Shown in pieces: positions 48,887 to 59,808 of a stretch of DNA of 64,000 nucleotides. Under the pieces are notes generated by a model, which saw only the letters and a list, made by a program, of their open reading frames with translations, made no database searches and was not told the DNA's origin. Made by a program: the position numbers and the translations under genes. Origin of the DNA: Sisyra terminalis (taxonomy: Eukaryota > Arthropoda > Insecta > Neuroptera > Sisyridae). Position 1 is the stretch's first letter, and each line of letters starts with the position of its first letter. The stretch spans positions 2,666,001 through 2,730,000 of the forward strand of contig OY292277.1 of assembly GCA_958496175.1 (NCBI GenBank). The letters are read 5' to 3'.

Positions 48887-48995
48887 CTACATAAATTGGA
48901 CCGCAATATATTTGATATATTGTATACTAATTTTGTTTTATTTAGTATCAAAAAGTGCGGGGACACTTTTACCATACAAATTATCGCTCTTTTTG

Positions 48996-49351
48996 CCTCA
49001 GTATTGCTTAAATTAATTAGTATGATTTTGGGAAAACTATGCGAAATCAAAGCGGTCCTAAAACTGATCAGTGTTTGTCGTCCCGTTTATACATAGGCGC
49101 AATGATTGTGACGTAATTTAGTGATGAAAATAAAATATTTTTTTTTATTACAAACAGCTCATAGTAGCACCAACTCTTGCTAATTGCTGATCCCATCACA
49201 AATTTAAGCTCAGTTCCTCCGGAACCCTCTTAATTTTAGTGATAATCTACGCTTTATGCAACCGTGTGTGGTCTATGTAATCCCTGAAAACTCTGCTAAA
49301 TCTAACGCAAAAATTCGTTTACATTTGCCAGACCAAAAACGTATTGCTCAC
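48996..49351. other. Intron of Cngl, no gene seen
   Basis: Non-coding. Sequence directly beyond the donor of the S1-S5 exon. Confidence 0.5.
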
Positions 49352-50026
49352 CTGAAATCCTTCGGCTTCGCTCAGCAGATAGTAAAAGCATCCGAACCAG
49401 TGGGCCAAGATGAGCAGAATATGGATGAGGTTGAGGACGCGCCACAAGTTGGGCCAAACCGTGCGCGACTCAACCATATAGTAGTAGTTAACGGCGCGAT
49501 AGACTTTGAGAAAGCGGGGAAAGCGCAGCATTGGCTGCGGCCCGAGCCGCAGCTGCAGCAAGTCCAGGGGGCACAGGGCGCATATGTCGAAGAGGAAGGC
49601 GCGCGAGTGCAAATAGTGGCCGGCCAGCTTTTTCGAGTCGTACACCATAAGTCCCTGTTCCAGGTAGCCGGTGCGCAGTTGCACGACAATGTCGAGCAGG
49701 AAGGCAATGTCGCTGATCCAGTCGCAGCAGTTCCAAAACGGTTCGGCCAGCTGCTGCAACTCGGGAAAGCTTTGGCGCACGATCAACGTCCACAGGTTGT
49801 AGAGGACGCAGGTCGTTTGCAACAGCAGCCAGTAGAAGTAGAAGTTCTCGTCGGGATTGACGACGCTACGTGGATGACGGATGACGCGACGGCGGCGTCG
49901 TGGCACTTGCGGCGTCTCACCCAAACCCCCCTCACTGCCCGTGTCGTCCACCGTCTCTTGCGCGCCAGGACTTTGCCGCGTCGAAAACCGTTTCAAAAAG
50001 GAGTCTTCCCGTTTCAGTGGCGGCTT
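49352..50026 (-). CDS. Cngl: Cngl exon D: transmembrane segments S1-S5
   Basis: This 225-codon exon is phase 0 at both ends (acceptor GTGTTCCAG, donor CAG|GTGAGC). Exon residues 1-60 are cytoplasmic: KPPLKREDSFLKRFSTRQ, then the basic run PRRRRR, then SVVNPDENFYFYW leading into S1. Approximate helices by exon residue are S1 62-84, S2 97-118, S3 142-160, S4 166-190 and S5 192-217. S4 contains LRFPRFLKVYRAVNYYYMVE, with spaced Arg/Lys as in voltage-sensor-like helices of CNG channels. S5 contains LIHILLILAHWFGCFYYL, a strong CNG signature. S1-S4 and S5 in one exon, with the pore and S6 in the next two, is typical of a split channel gene. The longest ORF in the window (plus strand, 49256-50143) is the antisense shadow of this exon. 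Confidence 0.95.
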
Positions 50027-50304
50027 CTGGAACACCAAAAACTTTTTAAATTTTGTGGGTATCACACGGCGGGTAATGCCTTGATCCAAAATTTACATTT
50101 TGGATCAAGGACTAACTGGACTAACTGGGTACTCGGATTTTAAACTAGCAAGAAAGCACTAAAATACGTTTGTGTCGTAAAAGTTTTATGGTCACTGGTT
50201 TTGTACAATAGAGCAATTAATGGTTAAAAATTGTGTGCAAAGTGGTAAAATACAAGTAATACCTGTTAGTATAATGATAGATATTTCTGCCATTTATCAG
50301 CATT

Positions 50305-51120
50305 AGACTGGGCCATAAAAATCGACTATTTTTTTTTTTTTTGAAAACTATATCGAAAATATTGTTCAAAGTGACAAAAAAAAAAAATATCGCGAAGGAC
50401 CTCTTAATATTAATATTAAGAGGTCTATCATTTTTTATTTCGATGTTTTTTTTTGTGCTTTCATTTTTGCGTCAATGCTGTGAAATTATCAAAGTAAAAA
50501 AACTCATCTGCATAGATTTTTATAGAAAATTAAATTCCCTACAAAAAAGGTCTCTTTAAAAATTTTTGCCAGACACGCCGTTTTCGAATAATCAAGCTTC
50601 AGACATTGATATAATTTTTAGATTTGTCTTCTTTATTTGGGAGTTTTATAACTAACGAACATATTAATATTTAGAAATGAATATTCTAGATTCTTAAAGG
50701 GAATTTAATGATCTACAAAAAAGGTCTCTTAATATTTTTACATAAAATCACTTTTTCAAAAATTATTCACAATTAAAGTTGAAGTTGATAAAATTAAATT
50801 ATTGGTTTTTCGTTGTTGAACCAATTTTTTTATATTTCGTGGGACAAATTGATATTTTACATGATTGGAAATCATCATTTTATCAATCTTTTCGCTTGAA
50901 ATATCTAAATTTCATAATATATCCAAACCTATTCTCGGTTAACAGCTTTTTATTACACAAAAACGTAGAAAAACGAAAAAAACAATAATTTAATTTTTCC
51001 TTCAACTTTAATTGTAAATAACTTTTGAAAAATTGATTTTATATAAAAACGTTAAGATATATTTTTTGTAGAGCATTAAATTCCCTTCAAGAATATATAT
51101 TGTTCTATATATTGTTCATC
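50305..51120. mobile_element. Truncated foldback, AGACTGGGCC family
   Basis: Starts AGACTGGGCCATAAAAATCG. The left arm has exact 17-mers at 50539-50555 and 50713-50729. The right arm stops near 51120, where a different duplicated block begins. Confidence 0.7.
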
Positions 51121-51654
51121 ATAAATTTGAGTTTATTCGGGAAAATATTTTTTTTCATATCCTTTTTGATAAAGTTAGAGTTAAAGGGTTGAGGGTTGAA
51201 ATTATGGATCAATAAAAAGATAGAAAGGAGTTTTATTTTTCCCAATAATAATAATATGGCAATAGAAATCACCTGTTAATCTTATACCTCAATTGCTTTT
51301 ATCAAAAGTGGTAGTGCATTAAAAGTGCATTAATGGCTCAGTATATGTGCAATTTTTTGGCTCTGGAGAACATATGAATTTAAAGGGATGTATATCCACT
51401 ACCAGAACAAAAATTTTCGAAAACCAATTGTTTGAAAATTATATTTTTAAAGAACATTTATTGATCAAATTTTAGAAAAAAAATAGTTCACTAAAGTTTA
51501 ATCCCTTGTTTCTTTTAAATATTAATCAGGAAAATAATCGATGAAAGTAAAAAACTTTTTATAAGTACCAATTTTAATGTTTGTGATGTTTGTACTTGTT
51601 ACAAATATCATAGCTAAGATAAATTATTACTTCAATAATTCGAAACCTATACTA
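51120..51654. repeat. Duplicated block, copy A
   Basis: AAATTTGAGTTTATTCGGGA, AGTTAGAGTTAAAGGGTTGA, AATCGATGAAAGTAAAAAAC and TTTGTACTTGTTACAAATAT recur in the same order at 55505-55835 and 56440-56620. Together with the following foldback it forms a segmental duplication. Confidence 0.8.
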
Positions 51655-52665
51655 GACTGGGCCAAAAAATCGACTATTTTTTTTTTTGAAAAGTATATCG
51701 AAAATATTGTCAAGGTGACAAACAAATAATTAATTTAATATTAATATTAATATTCAGAGGTCTATCATCCTCATTTTCGATTTTTTAATTGTGCTCTCAT
51801 TTTTGCGTCAATGTTGTCAAACTACCAACGTAAAAAAAATTATCTGCACATATATTTATAGAAAATTAAATTCCCTACAAAAAAGGTCTTTGTGAAAATT
51901 TTTGCCAGATTCGCCGTTTCCGAATAATCAAGCTTTAAAAATTGATATAATTTTTAGATTTATCTTCTTTAGTTTGGAATTTTGTATCTACGAACAAATT
52001 ATTATATAGAAATGAACAATATAGATATTTGAAGGGAATTTAATGCTCTACAGAAAAGGTTTCTTAACATTTTTATATAAAATCACTTTTACATAAGTTA
52101 TTCTCAATTAAAGTTTAAAAAATTAAATTATTGCTTTTGTCATTGTTGAACCAATTTTGAAAGAGTGAAAAAAACAGTAATTTAATTTTTCCTTCAACTT
52201 TAACTGTGAATAACTTTTGAAAGAGTGATTTTATATAAAAACGTTAAGAGACCTTTTTTGTAGAACATTAAATTCCTTTTAAGAATCTATATTGTTTATT
52301 TCTCTCTATATATATATTTGTTCATTAGTTACAAAATTCCAAAAGAAAGAAGATAAATGGAAAAATTATATCAATGTCTGAAGCTTGATTATTCGGAAAC
52401 GGCGTGTCTGGCAAACATTTTCCAAGAGACCTTTCTTGTAGGGAATTTAATTTTCTATAAATATATGTAAAGATAAATTTGTTTACTTTGATAGTGTGAT
52501 AGCATTGACGTAAAATTGAAAGCACAAATAAAAAATCAAAATTAATGATTGACCTCTTTATATTAATATTAAGGGCTCAAACCTTCCCGATATTTTTTTT
52601 TGTCACCTCAACTATATTTTCAAAAAAAAAAAAAAATTAGTCGATTTTTTTGCGCCCAGTTAATA
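51655..52665. mobile_element. Foldback, AGACTGGGCC family, about 1.0 kb
   Basis: AGACTGGGCCAAAAAATCGA at the left and its inverse (TCGATTTTTTTGCGCCCAGT) at the right flank arms of about 490 bp. Contains the exact 17-mer inverted at 52247-52263. Non-coding; the ORF at 52325 is repeat sequence. Confidence 0.85.
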
Positions 52666-52928
52666 ACAGAAAGTTGAATCATTTTTTTTTGAAGAAAAGC
52701 CATAATGCTAATTTTTATATCTTAATTTGCTTGAAATGAAATAATAAAAGTATCAGAACATCAATTTCCGGGTGTTATACGAGATAACAATTTATGGCCG
52801 AGAAAAGCGTCGGAGCTTTCGTCCACCGCTGGGAAGCCATAAGGCATTAACGACACAAACGGAAAAACGTTGATCTTATCGCAACACTTCCTTATTGTCC
52901 TACGCCGAAATAAAACTAAGATACGAAC

Positions 52929-53004
52929 CTTTTGTATCGTACTGATGGCCGACGATAATTGTACAGTCGTTCGTAATTTCATCCATCGTTGATTCGATTT
53001 CGTT
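52929..53004 (-). CDS. Cngl: Cngl exon C: short basic exon before S1
   Basis: This is a 76-nt exon with acceptor CTATTCTAG and donor AAAAG|GTTCGT (moderate). The first base closes an Arg codon begun in exon B (AG+A), or in exon A if B is skipped (CG+A); either way the residue is Arg. The exon then reads TKSNQRWMKLRTTVQLSS and AISTIQK, ending in phase 0. Its 76-nt length (1 mod 3) is exactly what is needed to bring the phase-2 end of exons A and B into the phase-0 start of the S1-S5 exon. The peptide is basic and cytoplasmic, just upstream of the first transmembrane helix. It stands out as a GC-richer island between foldback repeats. It is too short to be found by ORF scanning. Confidence 0.8.
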
Positions 53005-54004
53005 CTAGAATAGCGAAAAAAAAATAAATTACAATATGTTCGCAATTTGGTGTCCCGCAAACTTTTCGCTAATATTCAACAGAGACGAAAAGAGAAATAG
53101 AGAGTGAGAGACAGAGAGTTAACATTGAAATCATTCATAAAATGAGAGAGACAGACAGTCAGCAAGTTCAGAAACTCCATCAAAATGCTAGAAAAGACTG
53201 CAATACATCCACTAAGTTAGTCGTTCGCTTTCGCTTTAATCTCCAAACAAAACAGACATAGAGGAAGAAAAGGATAAAAACTAGATCATAACACTTTTCT
53301 ATTTGCCTAAAAACATCAATTTTTTCCAACAATTCTAACATTAAAATGAAAGTGTAGTTGGGAGAAGGTAGAAATAAGAAAAGTTCGGTTTTTCGTAAAT
53401 ATTTCATTTCCGGTGCATTGTGCACGATTGCAAGTTATTATAAAATTTGTGCATCGTTTAATTGTCTATAAATTTGGTGTCTTCATTTTTTTTCGTTGTT
53501 CAATTGTTTTCGAGATATTCAACAAAAACAATCAAATTGCAGTTTGGATACAATTTTTTTCATATATTTCAAAAATGCATCGTCTTAGAAAAAAAAATAG
53601 TCTAATAAAATTTGTTGAAAATTTTATGATAAAGAAATTTTATAATAACCTTAAAACGAATACAACATGTAGAACTCGAGATATTTACGAAAAACCAATT
53701 TCTGAAGGTTTATTAAACCATGGAGCTTTTATAAAGTTTGGAACGCGTCATTGTTGATTAGAAAAGGACAGCATACTTAAAACAATGGAAAAACGAGGTA
53801 GTTGGCTGGTTGTGGTAAATCAATTGTTCGAAACCATTAATCAATATTGGATCACTTGAAAGTGAAAATGTGATAAAATTATGGATCAGTTTTTGGATTT
53901 ATACTCTTTTTGGTCTGCCAAAAAGGTAATTTTTTAAAAAGGTTCTATATCTTCAATAAATTTGGCTTTACATTGAAAAAGTAAAGTCCAAAAAATTTTT
54001 TTTA
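53005..54004. other. Intron of Cngl, no gene seen
   Basis: AT-rich with GAGAGA repeats (53080-53160). The ORFs at 53180 and 53413 are unrecognised. Confidence 0.4.
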
Positions 54005-54009
54005 ATGTT

Positions 54010-54432
54010 GGCCTACTGGTGGCCAAGTGGTCAAAATGGCCGCTTCAAAACTGATAAATGTTGGGTTCAAATCTCGAATCGAGCAAATTTTTCGATGTTT
54101 CTCGATTTTAAAATTTTTTATTAACCCTAGCGTCACTTAAGATCTTAATAATTCAAATAGCGAATTTTCTTCGCAGCAATAACGAAATTTTGGTTGATTT
54201 TGTTTGATAGCCTATGCAGTTCTACTTGAAAAGTTTGAGGACCCCTTATTTAATGCACCGCAAATTGTTTTTTTATTAACTCTAGCGTCACTAAAGATCT
54301 TAATAACTCAAATTGCGTTTTTTTTTCGCAGTAATAACAACATTTTCGTTGATTTTGTTTTGATAGTTAATGCAGATCTCAACTTGAAAAGTTTGAAGAC
54401 CCCTTATTTAATGTACCGCAAATTGTTCTTGT
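54010..54432 (+). mobile_element. tRNA-derived SINE with a tandemly duplicated tail
   Basis: A Pol III A-box TGGCCAAGTGG (54020-54030) and B-box GGTTCAAATCT (54064-54074) lie 44 nt apart as in a tRNA, with a 5-bp T-stem around TTCAAAT. The head resembles tRNA-Ser or tRNA-Leu but lacks a closing acceptor stem. The body continues into a unit of about 155 bp repeated twice (from 54121 and from 54276; TTAACYCTAGCGTCACT ... CCCCTTATTTAATG). Not a functional tRNA gene. Confidence 0.7.
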
Positions 54433-55504
54433 ATCATCATTGCACTGCATAAGCTATGGAAGCATATTCAACTTTCAATCCTTCCCCATACTTTCCATAC
54501 TTGCTTTTTTAGATTTTTAGTTTTTAAGATTTATGGGGTGGAAACAGTTGAAAAACGTCATACACACACACTCAACACAATATATGAGGGTTCAAACAAT
54601 TAAACTACCCTTAGTTTGCCTGAACCAAGGCAACCGAATCGTTGCACAATTTTCATAAAACGTGCATGAAAGCATGAAATTTTCGCCCGTGATTCTCGAC
54701 CATATTTTTCGAATTCTCATCCCCCAAGGGTCTTCATGTTTGGCTTTGTGTCCTGACAAAAGGAGGTATGTTTTGACAGAAAATTGTAAAACGTATTACT
54801 GGCAAGATTTTTATATCATTGAATCCTTTGTAAAAACTACACATTTTCGAGAATCCCTACCCAGAAGGCAACCAAGCTTGCCTCTAGCCAACTATGCTTA
54901 ATAACTCAAAAACAAATGAATTCTGAAAAAAAATGTGAGAATCAAATTTATAGAAAATTTTACGCTTCACAAATTTTGTAATAGCCGATGAAAGCGTACG
55001 ATACACTGGAAACGCGATATTTACAAAAAATCAAATATTCAATATTATTCGAGAAATTCCAATTGTCTGAACCATTTTTGTCTCGTTTTTCTTGTGTCAA
55101 ATGAAAATCAAAACAAATCCATTGAGCTTTAAGCTTTTCAGCTCTGGAAAATTATTTTTATTCATGTTATATACGCCATTTTGGCTGAACAAAATGATTG
55201 ACAAATGACGAGCGATATTGAATAACAAAAGCCAACCATGAAATTGATGAAAAGGAAAAAAAAACTATTCATACAATGTTGTGGGTTATTGCCCCATTCA
55301 ATCGGCAAGAGACATGTCGACAAGTAGTTTAAGGGTGGTTTTTCACGGAGGTGAAAACTCGAAAATTTGTTTAAAAATTTTATATTAAATTCAACCCTTA
55401 TTTTTAATTAAAAGTAAACGTAATTTTATGGAATACCATCTTTTTGTAGTGCATCCCTTAAAGTCAATAATTTTGAAATCAAACATTTGAAATTCAAGGA
55501 TGTT
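54433..55504. other. Intron of Cngl, no gene seen
   Basis: AT-rich. The 79-codon ORF at 54662 is unrecognised. Confidence 0.4.
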
Positions 55505-56617
55505 TCATCAAAATTAAATTTGAGTTTATTCGGGAAAATATTTTTTTTATACCCTTTATGATAGGGTTAGAGTTAAAGGGTTGAGGGTTGAAGTTATTGT
55601 TAAATTAAAAAATAGAAAGGAGTTTTATTTTTCCAAATATTAATAATATTGCAATAGAAATCATCTGTTAATCTTATACCTCAATTGCTTTTATCAAAGG
55701 TGGTTAAGAAAAGTGCATTAATGGCTAAGTATGCTTGTAATTTTCTTGCTCTGAATAATATATGAATACTAAGGGATGCATGTCTACTATCAGAACAAAA
55801 ATTTTCGAAAATCAATTGTTCGAAAATTACGAACATCAAATTTTATCGATTTTTTTCTACTTAATTCACCAATTGGATACTTAAAAATTCTGAAGGTTAT
55901 CTGCAAAATATTTCCATTTTTTTTCGTCAGAATTTGTATTCCTGCCCCTTGCTTGTGGTCTAACAATGCCAGTCTTTCAAGACTCTTCCCCTCTTGTGAG
56001 CGTTTCAAGCTTTTGAAGATCCTCAACCAAAAAAATCATTTACTTTATAAAAACTCAAAAAAAAAATTTTTTTTTTAATAAAATCAGATATCCTAATTCA
56101 AAGAGCTTCCCCCCTTGATTTTCCATTTCATCACATTACCGGAATTTTCTTCCCCTTCGTCATGACAATTTTTTTTGACCAATTGTCTCGTCAATGTATA
56201 ATATGCCAATTTTCCATTGAAAATTAATTAAAAATTTAAAAACCATAAATAATAAATAAATTGGAATAAGTCAACCCCTAATTTTTCATAAATTAATCAG
56301 CCCTGATAAATAACGTATAAAATTGAAACATTTCAATTGTACCGTTTGTGATGTTTGTATTTTTTTTAATATTAAGGGAAATGCCTTTTAATGCTTTTTA
56401 GAGAAAAAAAGCTTAATAATTACTTGTATAGAGCTTTAAATTAGAAAAAAAATTCACTTAAGTTTAAACCCTTGTTTCTATTAAAAATTAACCAGGAAAA
56501 TAATCGATGAAATTAATTTTTTTTGTAAATAGCGATTTTTATTGTTTGGGATGTTTGTACTTGTTACAAATATCATAGCTAAAATAAATTATTGTTTCAA
56601 TAATTCAACATCTTTAC
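55505..56617. repeat. Duplicated block, copy B, with an insertion
   Basis: Matches copy A (51120-51654) at 55505-55835 and 56440-56617. About 600 bp (55836-56440) not present in copy A interrupts it. Confidence 0.75.
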
Positions 56618-58140
56618 TAGACTGGGCCAAAAAAATATTGTTCAAGGTGACAAAAAAAATTTTCGGGAAGGTTTGAACCCATAATATTAATACTATGAGG
56701 TCTACCATTTTTTATTTTAATTCTTTATTTGTGCTTTCATTTTTGCGTCAATGCTGTCAAACTATCAAGGTAAAAAAATCATCTGCCTATATATATATAG
56801 AAAATTAAATTCCCTACAAAAAACGTCTCTGTAAAAATTTTTACCAGATACACCATTTCCGGATAATCAAGCTTTAAATATTGACATAATTTTTAGGTTT
56901 ATCTTCTTTATTTTGGAATTTTGTAACTAACGAACAAATAAATATATTGAAATGAACCATATAGATTCTTGAGGGGAATTTAATGCTCTACAAAAAAGGT
57001 ATTCTAACGTTTTTACATAAAATCACTTTTTCGAAAGTTATTCACAATTAAAGTATAAAAAATTAAATTATTGCTTTTTTCATTATTGAACCAATTTTGA
57101 AAGAGTGAAAAAAAAAAAAAATTTAATTTTTCCTTCAACTTTAAATGTGAATAACTTTTGAATGAGTGATTTAATATAAAAACATTAAAAGACCTTTTTT
57201 GTAGAGCATTAAATTCCCTTCAAGAATCTATATTGTTCATTTCTATATATTTATTTGTCCGTTAGTTACAAAATTTCAAAATAAAGAAGAAATATCTAAA
57301 AATTATATCAACGTTTAAAGCTTGATTTTCCAGAAAAAGCATGTCTGGCGAAAATTTTTAAACAGATCTTTTTTGTAGGGAATTCAATTTTCTATAAATG
57401 TTTGTGTCGATATATGTTTTTACCTTGATAGTTTGACGGCATTGACGCAAAAATGAAAGCACAAATAAAAAATTGAAATTAATGATGGTAGACCTCTTAA
57501 TATTAAATATTAAGGGCTCAAATCTTACCGATATTTTTTATAACGAACGAACAAATAAATATATAGAACTAAAAAATATAGATTCTTGAAGGAAAGTTAA
57601 TGCTCTACAAAAAAGGTCTCTCAACGTTTTTACATAAAACCACTTTTTCAAAAGTTATGCACAATTAAAGTTGAATAAAATATTAAATTATTGTTTTTTT
57701 CGTTGTTGAACCAATTTTGAAAGAGTGATTTTATGTAAAAACGTTTAGAGACCTTTTTTGTAGAGCATTAAATTCCCTTCAAGAATCTATACTGTTCATT
57801 TCTATATATTTATTTTTCCGTAAGTTACAAAATTCCAAAATAAAGAAGATAAATCTAAAAAATTATATTAATGTTTAAAGCTTGATTATTATTTAAAGCT
57901 TAAACGAGACCTTTTTTGTAGGAAATTTAATTTTCTATAAATATATGTGCCGATGATTTTTTTTACCTTGATAGTTTGACAGCATTGACGCATAAATGAA
58001 CGCACAAATAAAAAATCGAAAAGACCTCACAATATTAATATTAAGGGCTCTAAGCTTTCCAATATTTTGTTTAGTCACCTTGAACAATATTTGTGATATA
58101 CTTTTCAAAAAAAAAATTTTCGATTTTTGGTCCAGTCCAA
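56618..58140. mobile_element. Foldback, AGACTGGGCC family, 1.5 kb with internal duplication
   Basis: AGACTGGGCCAAAAAAATAT at the left, inverse (TTTTTGGTCCAGTCCAATC) at the right. The arms match 51655-52665, and an extra partial unit lies at 57540-57900. Exact 17-mers at 57605-57621 (plus) and 57747-57763 (minus). Confidence 0.8.
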
Positions 58141-59147
58141 TCTTTACCACCAAACGGCTGAAGTCCACATATTTAGTTGACAAAACGGACTGGTGAACAA
58201 TATGGTGCAGGAACCATTTGTCGTTGAATTTTGCTTCACTTATCCCATCAAGCTCGGAGCTTTCAAATGGCTTTTTATATTTAAAACGATATTGAAGTAG
58301 AGCAACCATTGTTGCACTATATAATAGCCAGAGGAGACGTAGAAAGTAGTGCATGGTGTTGAGATATATAAAAAATTTTTTTTGAATTTAATTTTTTTGA
58401 CATAGAGAAAAGTCTTGACTTTGGAATTTTTGAATTTCAATGGGTTTTTATAAAATCTTGACAAGGGTTGAAAATTTTACTCTAAAGCTGGCCATACTCT
58501 CGCAAATAATTTCACGTTTCGAACAATTGATTTCAAATGATTTCCCTAAACTCCAACTGTAGGTATTGTATGACTAAATGCATGTTTTTGTTTTATTACG
58601 TCAATTGTTTTATTATAACCAGTTTCCTCCATAAATTTCATTTTGGTGAAAATTTCCGGAAAATGTTGTCGCCTGTTGAATCATAAAATCGCGCTCTCCA
58701 TTGTTAATAGCATTTGATTCGAACAGAAACTATCCACACGTAAATACGTAGTGGATGACAAGCGCGATGGCAGTGGGGTGCAGGAGTGTAATGGGGCAAA
58801 TTTTGCGAATATTTGCCTGCACAACTTTCATTTGTCCAACGATTCGTGACGGGGTCCAGGAATCCCTGCCAACGACAGACCGACAGACAGACAGACAAAT
58901 TCACGCTCCAGTTCCTCGCGAAACTTTACGTTACCGCTTGCAACGCTGCTGCGGTTTTATGGATCCATATTTCGTGATTGTAAATTCCTGCATAGTTTGC
59001 CGAAGGGAGAAAGAAGAAAAATTTAGAAGAGGTTTTCTTTTGATTAGTTGAAGATTAGTAGTGAGAGAGTTCATGTCGCGAAAGTGGAGGAAAGATGAGA
59101 AGATTTTTTTTTTGTTTGTTTATGGTCTGTTTGTATGAAAAGTGCAC
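58141..59147. other. Intron of Cngl, no gene seen
   Basis: Includes a GACAGACAGACAGACA simple repeat (58878-58899) and moderately GC-rich sequence at 58740-58970 without a coding frame that fits Cngl phases. Confidence 0.4.
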
Positions 59148-59330
59148 CTCTTGATCTTTCGCAGTGAATGGTAATAGGCCATCGCGGCTCGCACATTCAA
59201 CCAACTCTGCTTGCCGGCTTTTGCCGTCGACTCATCGTCTTCGTCGGCTTCGTCTGACGCTTTGCGGCCCTTCGTTACGTTTTCGTCAGTGTAACTCGTT
59301 TGTGTTGTGCGTTGTCTCAGAAGACTTCTT
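59148..59330 (-). CDS. Cngl: Cngl exon B: phase-symmetric N-terminal exon (probable cassette)
   Basis: The acceptor is TTTTCCCGAGTTCCAG and the donor is AAGAG|GTGCAC, which is a weak match. The exon is 183 nt long, begins with one base that completes the Arg codon left open by exon A, and ends with two bases that open a codon closed by the next exon. It reads RSLLRQRTTQTSYTDENV, then an acidic patch (DEADEDDE), then KQSWLNVRAAMAYYHSLR and a basic end. The Trp/Leu/Tyr-rich end could form an amphipathic helix. The reading frame is continuous only with this splice choice, and both phases agree with the neighbours, which is the main support. Because its length is a multiple of three and both flanking introns are in the same phase, the exon can be skipped without a frameshift. 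It is not covered by any long ORF. Confidence 0.75.
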
Positions 59331-59464
59331 CTGGAACTCGGGAAAAGATGCTCGAATTGCCGCCAATTGCGGCCAAGTATAACAAGTGTTTAGCATTGGG
59401 GGGGGGGGCGCAAATTGGGGAGTTCAAAAAGGCGTTGGGAGATGAGTGTTATGTGGAGACTTAC

Positions 59465-59808
59465 CGTTGTCCTGGACTGCGGCAGTCGTTGCTGCTGTCT
59501 TCGTCGTCTTCGTCCCGTGACGTGTGCAACGACGGCGGTGACATCGGCGCCACGGACAACGTGGACGCCTTCGATGGTCCGCTACCTCGGCGGCGATATG
59601 TTTCCGATTGATTGACGGTTGTGATTTCGCCAAAGGTCACTGTGTTGTGACCATGGCCCCCATGACCTCCACCTCCTCCACCCCGATCGTCCACTTGCCC
59701 CCTCATCGGGCCACCACTGTTGTCTTCGTCTTCTTCTTCCATATCGGTTTGCGAGTCGCCTCCATAACCACCCTCGCGTTCACCTTCGGTCAGAATTCGT
59801 AAATTACC
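59465..59808 (-). CDS. Cngl: Cngl exon A: disordered N-terminal cytoplasmic region
   Basis: This is an internal exon. The acceptor follows a T-rich tract ending in TTTCAG, and the donor is a strong GTAAGT. It encodes residues 1-114 of the visible protein and ends with two bases of an Arg codon (CG). The peptide starts GNLRILTEGEREGGYGGD and continues with an acidic run (MEEEDED), a glycine/histidine tract (DDRGGGGGGHGGHGHN) and a Ser/Pro-rich stretch ending CRSPGQ. This looks like intrinsically disordered cytoplasm preceding S1, as in long N-termini of CNGL channels. No known domain is visible. Since it begins right after an acceptor, at least one more exon with the start codon must lie beyond 59808; none is recognisable between here and the window edge. 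The plus-strand ORFs over this exon are antisense shadows. Confidence 0.8.

Larger units (their letters stand above)
47595..48995. mobile_element. Nest of four mobile elements
   Basis: The outermost inverted pair is GTTTGTATGGCAAAAGTGCA (47610) and its relative near 48960-48980. Inside lies a split family II element (47680-47815 and 48886-48930). Inside that are a perfect-looking foldback (47817-48570) and a Helitron-like fragment (48571-48886). Order of nesting gives relative ages. Confidence 0.7.
11819..59808 (-). other. Cngl: Gene span: cyclic-nucleotide-gated channel, CNGL type (10 coding exons in window)
   Basis: Ten minus-strand exons join in phase into 2286 nt (762 codons) without a stop: 59808-59465, 59330-59148, 53004-52929, 50026-49352, 44132-44002, 43026-42968, 30621-30365, 30307-30203, 24488-24355 and 12140-11819. 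All introns are GT-AG, with lengths of about 134, 6143, 2902, 5219, 975, 12346, 57, 5714 and 12214 nt. The order S1-S6, pore helix, C-linker and cyclic-nucleotide-binding domain is that of CNG channels, which open a nonselective cation pore in the plasma membrane when cAMP or cGMP binds. The long N-terminus and the wording of the S4, pore and C-linker resemble the insect CNGL subfamily as I know it. The start codon lies upstream (right) of the window and the stop codon was not found; it probably lies to the left. Splice sites are inferred from sequence only. Confidence 0.9.

Noticed and set aside
50026..50092. Upstream extension of the S1-S5 exon to an alternative start (LDQGITRRVIP...)
   Set aside because: No ATG in frame, stop just upstream, and the CAG acceptor at 50027 joins perfectly in phase to exon C; the extension is intron.
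49256..50143. 295-codon plus-strand ORF, the longest in the window
   Set aside because: It is the exact antisense of the Cngl S1-S5 exon; low-complexity Gln/Val/Ala composition and no family resemblance.
59300..59633. Plus- and minus-strand ORFs rich in Arg/Ser over 59300-59633
   Set aside because: Other-frame readings of Cngl exons A and B; only the chosen frame joins in phase to neighbouring exons.
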